Assembly: GCF_000282635.1 (NCBI RefSeq)
Contig: NZ_AKIW01000011.1
Span: 1 to 64,000, forward strand
Direction: 5' to 3'
DNA length: 64,000 bases
From: Variovorax sp. CF313
GTDB lineage: Bacteria; Pseudomonadota; Gammaproteobacteria; Burkholderiales; Burkholderiaceae_C
Shown in pieces: positions 1 through 9,976 of this stretch (positions are counted from its first letter, which is position 1; each line of letters begins with the position of its first letter). The position numbers were made by a program, and so were the translations under genes. The notes under the pieces were generated by a model, which made no database searches, was not told where the DNA came from, and saw nothing but the letters and a program-made list of their open reading frames with translations.

Positions 1-25
1 AGCCTGGGGGTGAGTTCGAAGCCTT

Positions 26-115
26 CGCGGAACCGGCTTTGCCGGGCCGCAGGTATTGCCCCCTGCAAAGGGGGTTGGCGGCCACACGAAGTGGGCGAGC
101 CTGGGGGTTAGCCTG
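26..115 (-). repeat. Dispersed intergenic repeat, copy A
   Basis: GC-rich element of about 90 bases just after the tsaC stop. It carries the landmarks shared by copies C, F and G: a GGAACCGGCTTTGCCGGGCC palindrome, a C-run/G-run hairpin, an ACACGAAGTG block and a CCTGGGGG end. Bases 1-14 look like the tail of a second copy, so two may lie in tandem at the window edge. It does not look coding. Confidence 0.75.
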
Positions 116-117
116 GA

Positions 118-1119
118 TCAGGCCGCAGATGCGCGCTGCAAGCGATCTCGCACGCCTTCCCACTCGTGCGTGTCGGGCGGCGACTCGACCCAGATCAGCT
201 TGACACCCTGCGCATCGAACTCGCGCAGCACCGCGAACAGCAGCTGGGCGCTCGCCGCCGCGTCGTCGGGCATGCGCCGCAGCAGCACGCGCTGCGAGCG
301 GCTGCGCATCGGGGCTCGCGACCAGACGGCGATGTGCGCGGCGTTGGCGCCCAGCACGTCGAGGCCGGCCTGGATGGCCTTGGCGTCCATCAGGCGCACC
401 TTGGCATTCGGGGCGTAGTGAGCCTCCAGCGTGCCCGAGGCCCGCGGGTCGGGTGTTTCGAGCACTTCGCGGTCGGCGAGCTTCTCGCCGCAAGCCGCCT
501 CGATCTGCGCGCGCGTGATCACGCCCGGCCGCAGCAGCACGGGGGCGCCGCGGCTGCAGTCGACGATGGTCGACTCGATGCCGACCTCGCACGCGCCACC
601 GTCGACAACCAGCAGCGCATCGCCGAACTCGTCGAACACATGCTGCGCCGTGGTCGGGCTGACGCGGCCGAAGCGGTTGGCGCTCGGCCCCGCGAGGCCG
701 GGCACGCCCTGCTCGGCGCAGGCTTCGAGCAGCGCCTGCGCCACGGGATGCGAAGGGCAGCGCAGGCCGATGGTGTCCTGTCCGCCCGCCGCCGCCGCGC
801 CCACGCCGGGCTGGCGCGTGACGATCAACGTGAGCGGGCCGGGCCAGAAGACCTGCACGAGCTTCTGCGCGAAAAGCGGCAGCGGCTGGGCGAAGCGCGA
901 CAGCGACTCGGTGCCCTTGATGCCGGCCGCCACGTGGACGATCAACGGGTGGTCGGCGGGCCGCCCCTTGGCCTTGAAGATGCCGGCGACGGCCATGTCG
1001 CTGCTCGCGTCTGCGCCCAGCCCGTAGACGGTCTCGGTCGGGAACGCGACCAGCCCGCCCGCGCGCAGCACGCGCGTGGCCTCGGCGATGGCTTCGGGGG
1101 AGCGGCCGTCGAGGATCAT
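118..1119 (-). CDS. tsaC: L-threonylcarbamoyladenylate synthase, Sua5 type
   Basis: Makes threonylcarbamoyl-AMP from threonine, bicarbonate and ATP, the first step of t6A modification at position 37 of ANN-decoding tRNAs. The N-terminal YrdC domain shows PTETVYGLG (27-35) and KGRPADHPL (51-59), both nucleotide/threonine-binding motifs. At 333 residues it is longer than the short TsaC form; the C-terminal part, beginning near an HYAP motif, fits the extra Sua5 domain. The ATG overlaps the purK stop (ATGA), so it is the last gene of purE-purK-tsaC and probably translationally coupled. Family assignment is firm; the Sua5 subtype rests on length and the C-terminal motif. Confidence 0.93.
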   Translation of the reverse strand: MILDGRSPEAIAEATRVLRAGGLVAFPTETVYGLGADASSDMAVAGIFKAKGRPADHPLIVHVAAGIKGTESLSRFAQPLPLFAQKLVQVFWPGPLTLIVTRQPGVGAAAAGGQDTIGLRCPSHPVAQALLEACAEQGVPGLAGPSANRFGRVSPTTAQHVFDEFGDALLVVDGGACEVGIESTIVDCSRGAPVLLRPGVITRAQIEAACGEKLADREVLETPDPRASGTLEAHYAPNAKVRLMDAKAIQAGLDVLGANAAHIAVWSRAPMRSRSQRVLLRRMPDDAAASAQLLFAVLREFDAQGVKLIWVESPPDTHEWEGVRDRLQRASAA

Positions 1120-2314
1120 GCGAGGTCGGCGGTGGTCACCGCCGGCAGGCCCAGCAGCTGCGCGGCCTGCGAGGCCGTGGTGCGCACGGCTTCGAGCGTG
1201 GCGCCGGTGAGCGTGAGGTGGCCCATCTTGCGGCCGCGCCGCGGGTCGATCTTTCCGTAGAGGTGCAGATGCACGCCCGGCAGCGCAAGCACTTCGCTCC
1301 AGCGCGGCGATACGGGCTTGGCGGCCTTGTCATCGCCCGCGGGGAACCACAGGTCGCCCAGCAGGTTCAGCATGATCGCGGGACTGTGCTGGCGCGGCGC
1401 GGCCAGCGGCAGGCCGGCGAGCGTGCGCACCTGCAGCTCGAACTGCGACACGTCACAGGCTTCCATCGTGTAGTGGCCGCTGTTGTGCGGGCGCGGTGCC
1501 ATCTCGTTGACGACCAGCGAGCCGTCGGCCAGCGCGAAGAACTCGACGCACAGCACGCCGACGTAGTCCAAACCGTTGGCGATGCTCTTGGCCGAATTGA
1601 CCGCGCCCTGCGCCACCGTCTTCGGCATGTTCTGCGGATGCACCTCGGTGACGGCGAGGATGCCGTCGCGGTGCAGGTTGCGCTGCGGCGGGAAGTGCAC
1701 GATCTGGCCGTCGCGGCTGCGCGCGAGGATGACCGAGCATTCGAATTCGAGTGGCAGCATCTTCTCGAGCACGCAGGGCACGCAGCCCGTGGCCTGCCAG
1801 GCATCGACCAGTTCGGCGCGCGTCTTCACACGCTGCTGGCCCTTGCCGTCGTAGCCCAGCCGCGCGGTCTTCAGGATGCCGGGCAGCAGGCCGTCGTCGA
1901 CGGCAGCGAGCTGCGCCGCGGTCTCGATGGCCGCGTAAGGCGCGCAGGGCACGCCGCAGCGGGTGAAATGGGCCTTCTCGGCGATGCGGTCCTGCGCGAT
2001 GGCGATGGCCGAGGCGCCGGGCGACACCGGCCGCGCGACCGCGAGGTGCTCCAGCGAGGGCGCCGGCACGTTCTCGAACTCGGTCGTCACCGCGTCGGCC
2101 AGGCCCGCGAGCCGGGCGAGGCCGTCGATGTCGTCGTAGTCGGTGTGGATGTGATGGTGGCTCACGCGGCCGGCGGGGCTGTCGGTGTCGGGGTCGAGCA
2201 CCGCCGTGAAGTAGCCCATGCGCTGGGCCGCGTGGGCGAACATGCGCCCCAGCTGGCCGCCGCCGAGCACGCCGAGCGTGGCGCCCGGAAGAATGGGCAG
2301 GTCACCGTTCTGGC

Positions 2315-2318
<4 letters not shown>
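1116..2318 (-). CDS. purK: 5-(carboxyamino)imidazole ribonucleotide synthase
   Basis: ATP-grasp enzyme that carboxylates AIR to N5-CAIR in de novo purine synthesis and hands the product to PurE. The N-terminus has the LGGGQLGRM motif (18-26), and the protein is 400 residues, usual for PurK. The reading frame stays open far upstream through purE, but the homologous part begins at a GTG at 2318 with a GGAGGT ribosome site just before it, so I chose that start. This GTG overlaps the purE stop as GTGA. The stop overlaps the tsaC start, so all three genes are probably made as one coupled message. Confidence 0.95.
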
Positions 2319-2866
<548 letters not shown>

Positions 2867-2902
2867 GGTTTCAATTTTACGTTTCACCCTCAGTTGGTTC
2901 CG

Positions 2903-3823
2903 ATGATCGACATCACTCTCGAAAATTTCCAGGCCGAACTGATCGAAGGCTCCGTCGCCACGCCGGTGCTGCTGGACATCTGGGCCGAATGGTGCGGCCC
3001 CTGCAAACAGCTCGGCCCGGTGCTCGAAAAGCTCGAGGTCGAGTACGCCGGCCGCTTCACGCTGGCCAAGCTCGACGCCGACAAGGTGCCGCAGATTTCT
3101 TCGCAGCTGTCGGAGATGTTCGGCGTGCGCAGCATCCCGTTCTGCGTGATGTTCAAGGACGGCCAGCCGGTGGACGGCTTCGTCGGCGCCATCCCGGCCG
3201 AGAAGATCCGCGAGTTCCTCGACAAGCACGTGCCGGGCGCCGACGAAGCCGAGGCCGCCTCGGAGGAAGCCGCCGCGCAGGAAGCTCTGGCCGAAGGCGA
3301 CACCGGGGGCGCCCTCGAAAGACTGCAGCACGCCGTGGCCACCGACCCGGCCAACGACGACGCCCGCTTCGACTACATCAAGCTGCTGCTGCAGGAAGGC
3401 CGCCACGACGACGCCAAGGTGGCCTTTGCGCCGGTGATCGCCAAGACCACGCTGGTGCGCCGCTTCGATGCACTGCAGCGCTGGATGGACGCTATCGATT
3501 TCGCAGCACCACCTGCAGGCACGGCGCCCGCGATGGCTGATTTCGAGGCGAAGATCGCCGCCAACAAGCGCGACTTCGACGCTCGCTTCGGCCGCGCCCG
3601 CCTGCTGATGGCCGCGCAGCGCTGGACCGACGCCATGGACGAGCTGCTCGACATCCTGATGCGCGACAAGACCTGGAGCGAAGACCTCGCCCGCAAGACC
3701 TACATCGCGATCCTCGATGTGATCGAGCCGCCGAAGGTGAAGGTGGCCGACGGGCAGATTCCGCCGGACGATCCGGTGGTGGCAACCTACCGGCGCCGCC
3801 TGAGCAGCGTGGTGCTGAGCTGA
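2903..3823 (+). CDS. Thioredoxin-TPR co-chaperone (CnoX/YbbN-like)
   Basis: 306-residue cytoplasmic protein. Residues 1-110 form a thioredoxin domain with an intact WCGPC active site (30-34); the rest is an alanine-rich helical region fitting the tetratricopeptide repeats of the YbbN/CnoX family. In that family the TPR part binds unfolded clients and can pass them to chaperones; members with both cysteines may also act as redox catalysts, and both are present here. The start MIDITLENF is the standard thioredoxin beginning; the upstream open frame is antisense to purE and was rejected. Followed by a clear intrinsic terminator. Confidence 0.88.
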   Translation: MIDITLENFQAELIEGSVATPVLLDIWAEWCGPCKQLGPVLEKLEVEYAGRFTLAKLDADKVPQISSQLSEMFGVRSIPFCVMFKDGQPVDGFVGAIPAEKIREFLDKHVPGADEAEAASEEAAAQEALAEGDTGGALERLQHAVATDPANDDARFDYIKLLLQEGRHDDAKVAFAPVIAKTTLVRRFDALQRWMDAIDFAAPPAGTAPAMADFEAKIAANKRDFDARFGRARLLMAAQRWTDAMDELLDILMRDKTWSEDLARKTYIAILDVIEPPKVKVADGQIPPDDPVVATYRRRLSSVVLS

Positions 3824-3827
3824 TGCG

Positions 3828-3853
3828 AAAGCGGCCTGCGGGCCGCTTTTTTT
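3828..3853 (+). terminator. Intrinsic terminator after the thioredoxin-TPR gene
   Basis: Perfect stem GCGGCC/GGCCGC with a TGCG loop, extended by an A/T flank and followed by a run of seven T. It begins five bases after the stop codon. Confidence 0.9.
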
Positions 3854-3955
3854 CATGGCCTCGCCATGAACGCGGCGGCATTGGCGAGCGGGGCCTCGTC
3901 GCATACGATCACGCCCGATTCAACTTGTTGCAAATTCGAAAAGGAAAGACCGGCC

Positions 3956-4408
3956 ATGCGTTCCTTCGTCCGCCTCGCCCGCCGCACCGCGCCCCCCGTT
4001 CTCGCCGCGACGGCACTGCTGGCCGTCCTGACCGGCTGCGGGAGCGGCATCAGCCTCGACGAGCCGATCGAAGGGCCCGCCTGGCAACTGGTTCAGCTGG
4101 GCGACGAGCCCGTCGCGCCCGGCAGCGGCGCGCAGGTGCAGTTCGACCGCAGCAGCGGACGCCTCAGCGGCTCGGGCGGCTGCAATCGCCTTTCGGGCAC
4201 GTTCACGCGCAGCGGCATCTCCCTGAAGATCGGCCAGCTGGCCTCGACCCGCATGGCCTGCGCCGACCCGGCACGCGGCGCCAACGAGGCGCAGTTCATT
4301 TCCGCCCTGCAGAGCACCGCGAGCTACAGCCTTGCGGGCCCCGAACGCCTTGCGCTGCTCAACGCCAGCGGGCGCGCCGTGGCAACGCTGAGCACCAGCG
4401 GGCGCTGA
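3956..4408 (+). CDS. META-domain lipoprotein (HslJ-like)
   Basis: 150-residue secreted lipoprotein. A signal peptide ends in a lipobox LTGC, placing the lipidated Cys at 28. The mature part is one META/HslJ domain with GGCNRLSG (74-81) and TRMACAD (98-104), the two motifs typical of the family. E. coli HslJ is a heat-inducible protein linked to novobiocin tolerance; the role here is unknown. I chose the ATG at 3956, which follows AAGGAAAG and begins a proper signal peptide, over an upstream ATG in the same frame. It stands alone, convergent with purC. Confidence 0.85.
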   Translation: MRSFVRLARRTAPPVLAATALLAVLTGCGSGISLDEPIEGPAWQLVQLGDEPVAPGSGAQVQFDRSSGRLSGSGGCNRLSGTFTRSGISLKIGQLASTRMACADPARGANEAQFISALQSTASYSLAGPERLALLNASGRAVATLSTSGR

Positions 4409-4427
4409 AAGAAGAAAAAGCCCGGAA

Positions 4428-5333
4428 TCAGCCCGTCAGGCGCTCCAGCGCCTCGCGGTACTTGGCCGCCGTCTTCTCGATGACCTCGGCCGGCAGGCGC
4501 GGCGCCGGGGGCGTCTTGTCCCAGGGCTTGCCGTTGATCTTGGTGGCTTCGAGCCAGTCGCGCACGAACTGCTTGTCGTAGCTCGGCGGGTTGGTGCCGG
4601 CGGCCAGCGCGGCCTCGTAGCCCTCGACCGGCCAGTAGCGCGAGCTGTCGGGCGTGAGCACCTCATCCATCAGCACCAGCGTGCCGGCTTCGTCCAGGCC
4701 GAACTCGAACTTGGTGTCGGCAATGATCATCCCCTTGGCCAGCGCGATCTGAGCGGCGGTTTCGTAGATCTCGATGCTGGTCTCGCGGATCTGCTGGGCC
4801 AGCTTGGGGCCGACGATCTCGACCACGCGCTCGTAGCTGATGTTCTCGTCGTGCTCGCCGGCCGCGGCCTTGGCTGCGGGCGTGAAGATCGGGCGCGGCA
4901 GCTTGCTGGCGTTGGTCAGGCCTTCGGGCAGCGGCACGCCGCAGACCGAGCGGCTCTCCTGGTATTCCTTCCAGCCGCTGCCGGCGAGGTAGCCGCGCAC
5001 CACGGCCTCGACCGGGATCGGCTTCAGCCGCTTGACCAGCATCGAGCGGCCCGTGACCTGCGGCACCTCGTCGGGCGTGACCGCGCTCTCGGGCGCATCA
5101 CCGGTCAGGTGGTTGGGACACAGCTGGCCGAGCCGGTCGAACCACCACAGCGCCATCTGCGTAAGGATCTCGCCCTTGCCGGGAATGGGCTCGCCCATGA
5201 TCACGTCGAAGGCGCTGAGCCGGTCGCTCGCGACCATCAGGATGCGGTCTTCGCCGACGGCGTAGTTGTCGCGCACCTTGCCGCGCGCAAGCAGGGGCAG
5301 GCTCTGGATGGAGGAGGTGTGGACGGTGGTCAT
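4428..5333 (-). CDS. purC: SAICAR synthetase
   Basis: Ligates aspartate to CAIR using ATP, the step after PurK and PurE in purine synthesis. The 301-residue protein has the N-terminal GKVRDNY motif (18-24) and a SAICAR-synthase body of the longer type seen in many proteobacteria. The frame is open upstream to 5696, but homology begins at ATG 5333. Two intrinsic terminators lie between fbaA and purC, so it probably has its own promoter in the roughly 50 bases before the start. Confidence 0.95.
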   Translation of the reverse strand: MTTVHTSSIQSLPLLARGKVRDNYAVGEDRILMVASDRLSAFDVIMGEPIPGKGEILTQMALWWFDRLGQLCPNHLTGDAPESAVTPDEVPQVTGRSMLVKRLKPIPVEAVVRGYLAGSGWKEYQESRSVCGVPLPEGLTNASKLPRPIFTPAAKAAAGEHDENISYERVVEIVGPKLAQQIRETSIEIYETAAQIALAKGMIIADTKFEFGLDEAGTLVLMDEVLTPDSSRYWPVEGYEAALAAGTNPPSYDKQFVRDWLEATKINGKPWDKTPPAPRLPAEVIEKTAAKYREALERLTG

Positions 5334-5383
5334 GAGGCAGTTGCGGTGAAAACGGGATAGCGGAATTCGGATTGTGCGCGCAG

Positions 5384-5407
5384 AAAAAAGCCACCATCGA
5401 CGGTGGC
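5384..5407 (-). terminator. Second of two tandem terminators after fbaA
   Basis: Read on the minus strand, the stem GCCACC/GGTGGC is followed by six T. It lies about 50 bases before the purC start, insulating purC from fbaA transcription. Confidence 0.75.
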
Positions 5408-5419
5408 CCGCAGATCGCG

Positions 5420-5446
5420 AAAAAAGCCCCCGATCATTCGGGAGGG
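5420..5446 (-). terminator. First of two tandem terminators after fbaA
   Basis: On the minus strand a CCCGA/TCGGG hairpin with an ATGA loop leads into a run of six T. It lies just beyond repeat copy B, downstream of the fbaA stop. Confidence 0.7.
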
Positions 5447-5535
5447 CCGCCGCGCACGACCGCCCGAAGCGGCCGGCCCGCCCCCGGTAGGGGGTAGGCG
5501 AAGCGACACGAAGTGCGCGCAGCCTGGGGGCGAGC
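5440..5535 (-). repeat. Dispersed intergenic repeat, copy B
   Basis: Subtype shared with copy E: a block with CCGCCCGAAGCGGCCGGCCC, then a CCCCCGG-AGGGGG hairpin, a GACACGAAGTGCGCG block and CCTGGGGG. The second half matches copies A, C, F and G, but the first half differs. It fills the gap between fbaA and its terminator. Confidence 0.75.
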
Positions 5536-5539
5536 TTGG

Positions 5540-6604
5540 TTAAATGACTTCTTGCGCCAGTTCGCCCTTGGCGTACTTGGCAGCGACGACTTGCAGGCTG
5601 TCGCCCTTGATCTTGGCGCCCTGGCCTTCGCAGCCGAACTCGATGTAGCGCTGCTTGCAGATCTGCTTGGCGGCTTCGCGCGCGGGCTTGAGCCACTCGC
5701 GGGCGTCGAACTTCTCGGGGTTCTCGGCCAGGAACTTGCGCACCGCGCCGGTCATGGCCAGGCGGATGTCGGTGTCGATGTTGATCTTGCGCACGCCGTA
5801 CTTGATGGCTTCCTGGATTTCCTCGACCGGCACGCCGTAGGTTTCCTTCATGTTGCCGCCGTGCTTGCGGATGATTTCCAGCAGGTCCTGCGGCACCGAC
5901 GACGAGCCGTGCATCACCAGGTGGGTGTTGGGCAGGCGGGCGTGGATTTCCTTCACGCGTGAAATCGACAGGATGTCGCCCGTGGGCTTGCGCGTGAACT
6001 TGTAAGCGCCGTGGCTGGTGCCGATGGCGATGGCCAGCGCGTCGAGCTGCGTGGCCTTGACGAACTGGGCGGCTTCTTCCGGGTCGGTCAGCAGGGCCGA
6101 GTGGTCGAGCACGCCTTCGGCGCCAATGCCGTCTTCTTCACCGGCCAGGCCGGTTTCGAGCGAGCCCAGGCAGCCCAGTTCGCCCTCGACGGTCACACCG
6201 ACCTTGTGTGCCAGCTGGACCACCTTGCGGGTCACGTCGACGTTGTAGTCGAACGAGGCCGGCGTCTTGCCATCCTCGTGCAGCGAGCCGTCCATCATGA
6301 CGGAGGAGAAGCCGAGGTCGATGGCGCCCTGGCAGATGGCCGGGCTCTGGCCGTGGTCCTGGTGCATCACCAGCGGGATGTTCGGGTACTGCTCGATGGC
6401 GGCCTGGATCAGGTGCTTGATGAAGGCTTCGCCGGCGTACTTGCGCGCGCCTGCACTGGCTTGAAGGATGACGGGCGCGCCCGTTTCCTTGGCGGCCTCC
6501 ATCACGGCCTGGACCTGTTCGAGGTTGTTGACGTTGAAGGCCGGAATGCCGTAGCCATTGGCTGCGGCATGGTCGAGCAGTTCGCGCATCGAGACGAGTG
6601 CCAT
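5540..6604 (-). CDS. fba: Class II fructose-1,6-bisphosphate aldolase
   Basis: Zinc aldolase splitting or forming fructose-1,6-bisphosphate from DHAP and glyceraldehyde-3-phosphate. The 354-residue protein starts [19 protein letters not shown], and shows the metal-binding HQDHG segment and a NIDTD phosphate-binding segment typical of the class. This subtype also serves in the Calvin cycle in autotrophs, but no cbb genes are nearby, so glycolysis/gluconeogenesis is the likelier role. The neighbouring pyk and pgk support that. Confidence 0.94.
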   Translation of the reverse strand: MALVSMRELLDHAAANGYGIPAFNVNNLEQVQAVMEAAKETGAPVILQASAGARKYAGEAFIKHLIQAAIEQYPNIPLVMHQDHGQSPAICQGAIDLGFSSVMMDGSLHEDGKTPASFDYNVDVTRKVVQLAHKVGVTVEGELGCLGSLETGLAGEEDGIGAEGVLDHSALLTDPEEAAQFVKATQLDALAIAIGTSHGAYKFTRKPTGDILSISRVKEIHARLPNTHLVMHGSSSVPQDLLEIIRKHGGNMKETYGVPVEEIQEAIKYGVRKINIDTDIRLAMTGAVRKFLAENPEKFDAREWLKPAREAAKQICKQRYIEFGCEGQGAKIKGDSLQVVAAKYAKGELAQEVI

Positions 6605-6721
6605 GGGGAAATACCTCGCTGGAATTAGGGGAAGAAGAAGGCGGGAAGACGAGAGAAAACTGCCGCAATTCTACCGAGCCCCCTTGTGGGACGGCGCTGA
6701 CGCCGCTTTGGCGCCCGCATC

Positions 6722-7207
6722 TCAGATCGGCAGCTGCGTGGTCGACAGCACCTGCTTGAGCACCACGAAGGTCCTGATCTGCCGCACGCCCGGCAAGTAC
6801 AGCAGCTGCTCGGCATGCAGGCGGTTGAAGCTGTCGCTGTCGCGCGTGCGCACGAGCATGAAGTAGTCGAACTCGCCCGTGACCACGTGGCATTCGAGGC
6901 AGCCCGGCACCTTCTGCGCGGCCTTCTCGAAGTCGGCGAAGGAATCGGGCGTGGAGCGGTCGAGCACCACGCCGATCATCACGAGCATGCCGAGGTCGAG
7001 CGCATCGGGGTCGAGCAGCGCGACGATGCCCTTGATGAGCCCCGCCGCCTTGAGCCGCTCGACGCGGCGCAGGCAGGCGGCGGCGCTGAGGTTGACCTTG
7101 GCGGCCAGTGCCACGTTCGACAGCGAGGCGTCGCGCTGCAGGGCGCGAAGGATGGCGCGGTCGGTGCGATCCAGCTCCGGCGGAATACGCAATTTTGTTG
7201 TGCTCAT
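6722..7207 (-). CDS. acdR: Lrp/AsnC regulator of ACC deaminase
   Basis: 161-residue Lrp/AsnC protein: an N-terminal helix-turn-helix (ALAAKVNLSAAACLRRVERL) and a C-terminal RAM ligand-binding domain. It is divergent from acdS with 136 bases between the starts, the arrangement known for AcdR, which activates acdS in Pseudomonas and other plant-associated bacteria. The start MSTTKLRIPPELD fits the family; the upstream in-frame ATG would extend into the operator region. Assignment as AcdR rests on family plus position. Confidence 0.88.
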   Translation of the reverse strand: MSTTKLRIPPELDRTDRAILRALQRDASLSNVALAAKVNLSAAACLRRVERLKAAGLIKGIVALLDPDALDLGMLVMIGVVLDRSTPDSFADFEKAAQKVPGCLECHVVTGEFDYFMLVRTRDSDSFNRLHAEQLLYLPGVRQIRTFVVLKQVLSTTQLPI

Positions 7208-7230
7208 TACTTTTTCTACGTAATAAAAAC

Positions 7231-7269
7231 ATTCGATCTGGTCATCGTGCATTTTTTTGTCGATCGAAT
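7231..7269. promoter_or_regulatory. Candidate AcdR operator between acdR and acdS
   Basis: Two perfect 8-base inverted half-sites, ATTCGATC at 7231-7238 and GATCGAAT at 7262-7269, are spaced 31 bases centre to centre, about three helical turns. They sit in the AT-rich divergent gap, as expected for an Lrp-type octamer-wrapping site. The assignment is inference from sequence and position. Confidence 0.5.
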
Positions 7270-7343
7270 CCAGAAAATTTCGCAAGCACGTTGCGAGCCG
7301 TTCTTCCTACGATCGAAGGCCTCAACGCACTGGAGCCCCCGTC

Positions 7344-8360
7344 ATGAACCTCAAGAAGTTTCCCCGCCACGCCCTGACCTTCGGCCCCTCGCCGATCCAC
7401 CCGCTGAAGCGGCTGAGCGCACACCTCGGCGGCAAGGTCGACCTGTATGCCAAGCGCGAGGACTGCAACAGCGGCCTGGCCTTCGGCGGCAACAAGACGC
7501 GCAAGCTCGAGTACCTGATTCCCGAGGCGCTCGAGGGCGGCTACGACACGCTGGTGTCCATCGGCGGCATCCAGTCGAACCAGACGCGGCAGGTCGCCGC
7601 CGTGGCCGCGCACCTCGGGATGAAATGCGTGCTGGTGCAGGAAAATTGGGTCAACTACTCGGATGCGGTCTACGACCGGGTCGGCAACATCGAGATGTCA
7701 CGCATCCTCGGTGCCGACGTGCGGCTCGATGCGGCGGGCTTCGACATCGGCATCCGCAAGAGCTGGGAAGACGCGATGGAAAGCGTGCGCAAGGCCGGCG
7801 GCAAGCCGTTCCCGATTCCCGCGGGCTGCTCGGAACACCCGCGCGGCGGGCTCGGCTTCGTGGCCTTCGCCGAGGAAGTACGCCAGCAGGAAGCCGAGCT
7901 GGGCTTCAAGTTCGACTACGTCGTGGTCTGCTCGGTCACCGGCAGCACGCAGGCCGGCATGGTGGTGGGCTTCGCGGCCGACGGCCGCGCCGACCGCGTG
8001 ATCGGCATCGACGCCTCGGCCAAGCCGCAGCAGACCTACGATCAGATCCTTCGCATTGCGAAGAACACGGCCGAGCTGGTCGAGCTGGGCCGCGACATCA
8101 CCGAAAAGGACGTAGTGCTCGACCGCCGCTTCGGCGGCCCCGAGTACGGGCTGCCGAATGACGGCACGCTGGAGGCCATCCGCCTGTGCGCGCGCTTCGA
8201 AGGCATGCTGACCGACCCCGTGTACGAGGGCAAGTCGATGCACGGGATGATCGAGAAGGTGCGGCTGGGCGAATTCCCGGCAGGCTCGAAGGTGCTGTAC
8301 GCGCACCTGGGCGGCGTGCCGGCCCTGAACGCCTACAGCTTCCTCTTCAGAAACGGCTGA
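7344..8360 (+). CDS. acdS: 1-aminocyclopropane-1-carboxylate deaminase
   Basis: PLP enzyme that opens the ring of ACC, the plant ethylene precursor, giving 2-oxobutyrate and ammonia. It lowers plant stress ethylene and is a hallmark of root-growth-promoting bacteria. The 338-residue length equals the well-studied enzymes and residue numbers match directly: PLP Lys51, Tyr268 and Tyr294, plus Glu295 and Leu322, the pair that separates true ACC deaminases from D-cysteine desulfhydrases. The ATG at 7344 gives exactly this length. It is divergent from acdR, which probably controls it. Convergent with pyk across repeat copy C. Confidence 0.97.
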   Translation: MNLKKFPRHALTFGPSPIHPLKRLSAHLGGKVDLYAKREDCNSGLAFGGNKTRKLEYLIPEALEGGYDTLVSIGGIQSNQTRQVAAVAAHLGMKCVLVQENWVNYSDAVYDRVGNIEMSRILGADVRLDAAGFDIGIRKSWEDAMESVRKAGGKPFPIPAGCSEHPRGGLGFVAFAEEVRQQEAELGFKFDYVVVCSVTGSTQAGMVVGFAADGRADRVIGIDASAKPQQTYDQILRIAKNTAELVELGRDITEKDVVLDRRFGGPEYGLPNDGTLEAIRLCARFEGMLTDPVYEGKSMHGMIEKVRLGEFPAGSKVLYAHLGGVPALNAYSFLFRNG

Positions 8361-8366
8361 GCGCCA

Positions 8367-8436
8367 GGAACACCGCGGAACCGGCTTTGCCGGGCCGCAG
8401 GTGTTGCCCCCGGCGAGGGCGCGAAGCCTGGGGGAA
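8367..8436 (-). repeat. Dispersed intergenic repeat, copy C
   Basis: Same type as copy A: GGAACACCGCGGAACCGGCT, the GGCTTTGCCGGGCC palindrome, GTGTTGCCCCCGG and CGCGAAGCCTGGGGG. It lacks the ACACGAAGTG block, so it is an internally deleted form. It lies between convergent acdS and pyk. Confidence 0.8.
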
Positions 8437-8439
8437 TGC

Positions 8440-9888
8440 CTAGCTCGCCCTGCAGATCTTGAGCATGTTGGTGCCGCCCGGGGCACCCATGGGTTCGCCG
8501 CAGGTGATCGCGTAGACGTCGCCGCTCTGCACGATGCCGCGCTTCTTCAGATGGGCCTCGGCCTGTTCGAGCGCGGTGTCGCGGTCGGTCTGCGAGTCCA
8601 TCAGCAGCGGGCGCACATTGCGGTACAGCGCCAGCTTGCGCTGCGTGGCCAGCCGCGAGGTCAGCGCGTACATGGGAATGTGCGCGCGGTGGCGGCTCAT
8701 CCACAGCAGCGTGGCGCCCGATTCGGTCAGCGCCACGATGGCCTTGGCACCCAGGTGGTGGGCCGTGAACAGCGCACCCATGGCGATCGACTGGTCGATG
8801 CGGCTGTAGGTCTTGCCGCTGAAGTCGGCGTCGAGCGTCTTGTCCTCGGCCCCTTCGGCGGCTTCGCAGATGCGGCTCATCTCCTGCACGGTTTCGAGCG
8901 GATAGCGCCCCGAGGCGGTCTCGGCCGAGAGCATCACGGCGTCGGTGCCGTCGAGCACGGCGTTGGCCACGTCGCTGACCTCTGCGCGCGTGGGCACGGG
9001 GTTGGTGATCATCGACTCCATCATCTGGGTCGCGGTGATCACCACCTTGTCCATGTCGCGCGCCATGCGGATCATCTTCTTCTGCAGCGCCGGCACGGCG
9101 GCATTGCCGACTTCCACCGCGAGGTCGCCGCGCGCGACCATGATGCCGTCGCTGGCGCGCAGGATTTCCTCCAGCTTCGGAATGGCCTCGGCGCGCTCGA
9201 TCTTGGCGATCATGCCGGGCTTGTGGCCGAACTCGGCCGCCGCCACGTTGCACAGCTGGCGCGCCATCTCCATGTCGGTGGCGTTCTTCGGGAAGCTCAC
9301 GGCCACGTAGTCGGCCTGGAAGCTCATCGCTGTCTTGATGTCCTCCATGTCCTTGGCCGTGAGCGCGGGGGCGGTGAGGCCGCCGCCCTGCTTGTTGATG
9401 CCCTTGTTGTTCGACAGCTCGCCGCCCAGCTTGACGGTGGTGTGCACGGCCTCGCCCTTGACGGCGTCCACCGTGAGCACGATCAGGCCGTCGTTCAGCA
9501 GCAGCCTGTCGCCTGGCTTCACGTCGCGCGGCAGGTCCTTGTAGTCGAGGCCCACGGCATCGGCGTCGCCGGGCTCGGTGCGCGAGGCGTCGAGCACGAA
9601 CTTGGCGCCCGGCTCCAGCCAGACCTTGCCCTGCGCGAACTTGCCGACGCGGATCTTGGGACCTTGCAGGTCGGCCATGATGGCCACTTCGCGGCCCGTC
9701 TTGCGGGCGGCTTCGCGCACCATGGCGGCGCGGTCGATGTGGTCCTGCGCCGTGCCGTGGCTGAAGTTCAGCCGCACCACGCTGACCTTGGCCAGGATCA
9801 TCTTTTCCAGCAGTTCCGGCGTGTTGGACGCCGGACCGAGCGTGGCAACGATCTTGGTGGCGTGGCGGGGGATGCGGTCCGTGCTCAT
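8440..9888 (-). CDS. pyk: Pyruvate kinase
   Basis: Converts phosphoenolpyruvate and ADP to pyruvate and ATP. The 482-residue protein begins with TKIVATLGPAS, the conserved N-terminal strand, followed by VVRLNFSHG with the substrate Asn and Ser, and later the MVARGDLAVE and TQMMESM signatures. Length fits bacterial pyruvate kinase. Between its start and the pgk stop is an 88-base AT-rich gap, so it may have its own promoter. Its neighbours pgk and fba make a glycolytic neighbourhood. Confidence 0.96.
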   Translation of the reverse strand: MSTDRIPRHATKIVATLGPASNTPELLEKMILAKVSVVRLNFSHGTAQDHIDRAAMVREAARKTGREVAIMADLQGPKIRVGKFAQGKVWLEPGAKFVLDASRTEPGDADAVGLDYKDLPRDVKPGDRLLLNDGLIVLTVDAVKGEAVHTTVKLGGELSNNKGINKQGGGLTAPALTAKDMEDIKTAMSFQADYVAVSFPKNATDMEMARQLCNVAAAEFGHKPGMIAKIERAEAIPKLEEILRASDGIMVARGDLAVEVGNAAVPALQKKMIRMARDMDKVVITATQMMESMITNPVPTRAEVSDVANAVLDGTDAVMLSAETASGRYPLETVQEMSRICEAAEGAEDKTLDADFSGKTYSRIDQSIAMGALFTAHHLGAKAIVALTESGATLLWMSRHRAHIPMYALTSRLATQRKLALYRNVRPLLMDSQTDRDTALEQAEAHLKKRGIVQSGDVYAITCGEPMGAPGGTNMLKICRAS

Positions 9889-9976
9889 GAAGGTAGTCTC
9901 CGTTTTGTATTCGCTACTGTATACACTTTGTGTGTCTGACGGAAGTCACCCTCGTGAGATTCCCCGCCCGCCGGGA

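Noticed and set aside
9889-9976. Possible GTAT/ATAC dyad before pyk
   Set aside because: Half-sites are only four bases with weak symmetry, insufficient to call an operator, although a promoter there is likely.
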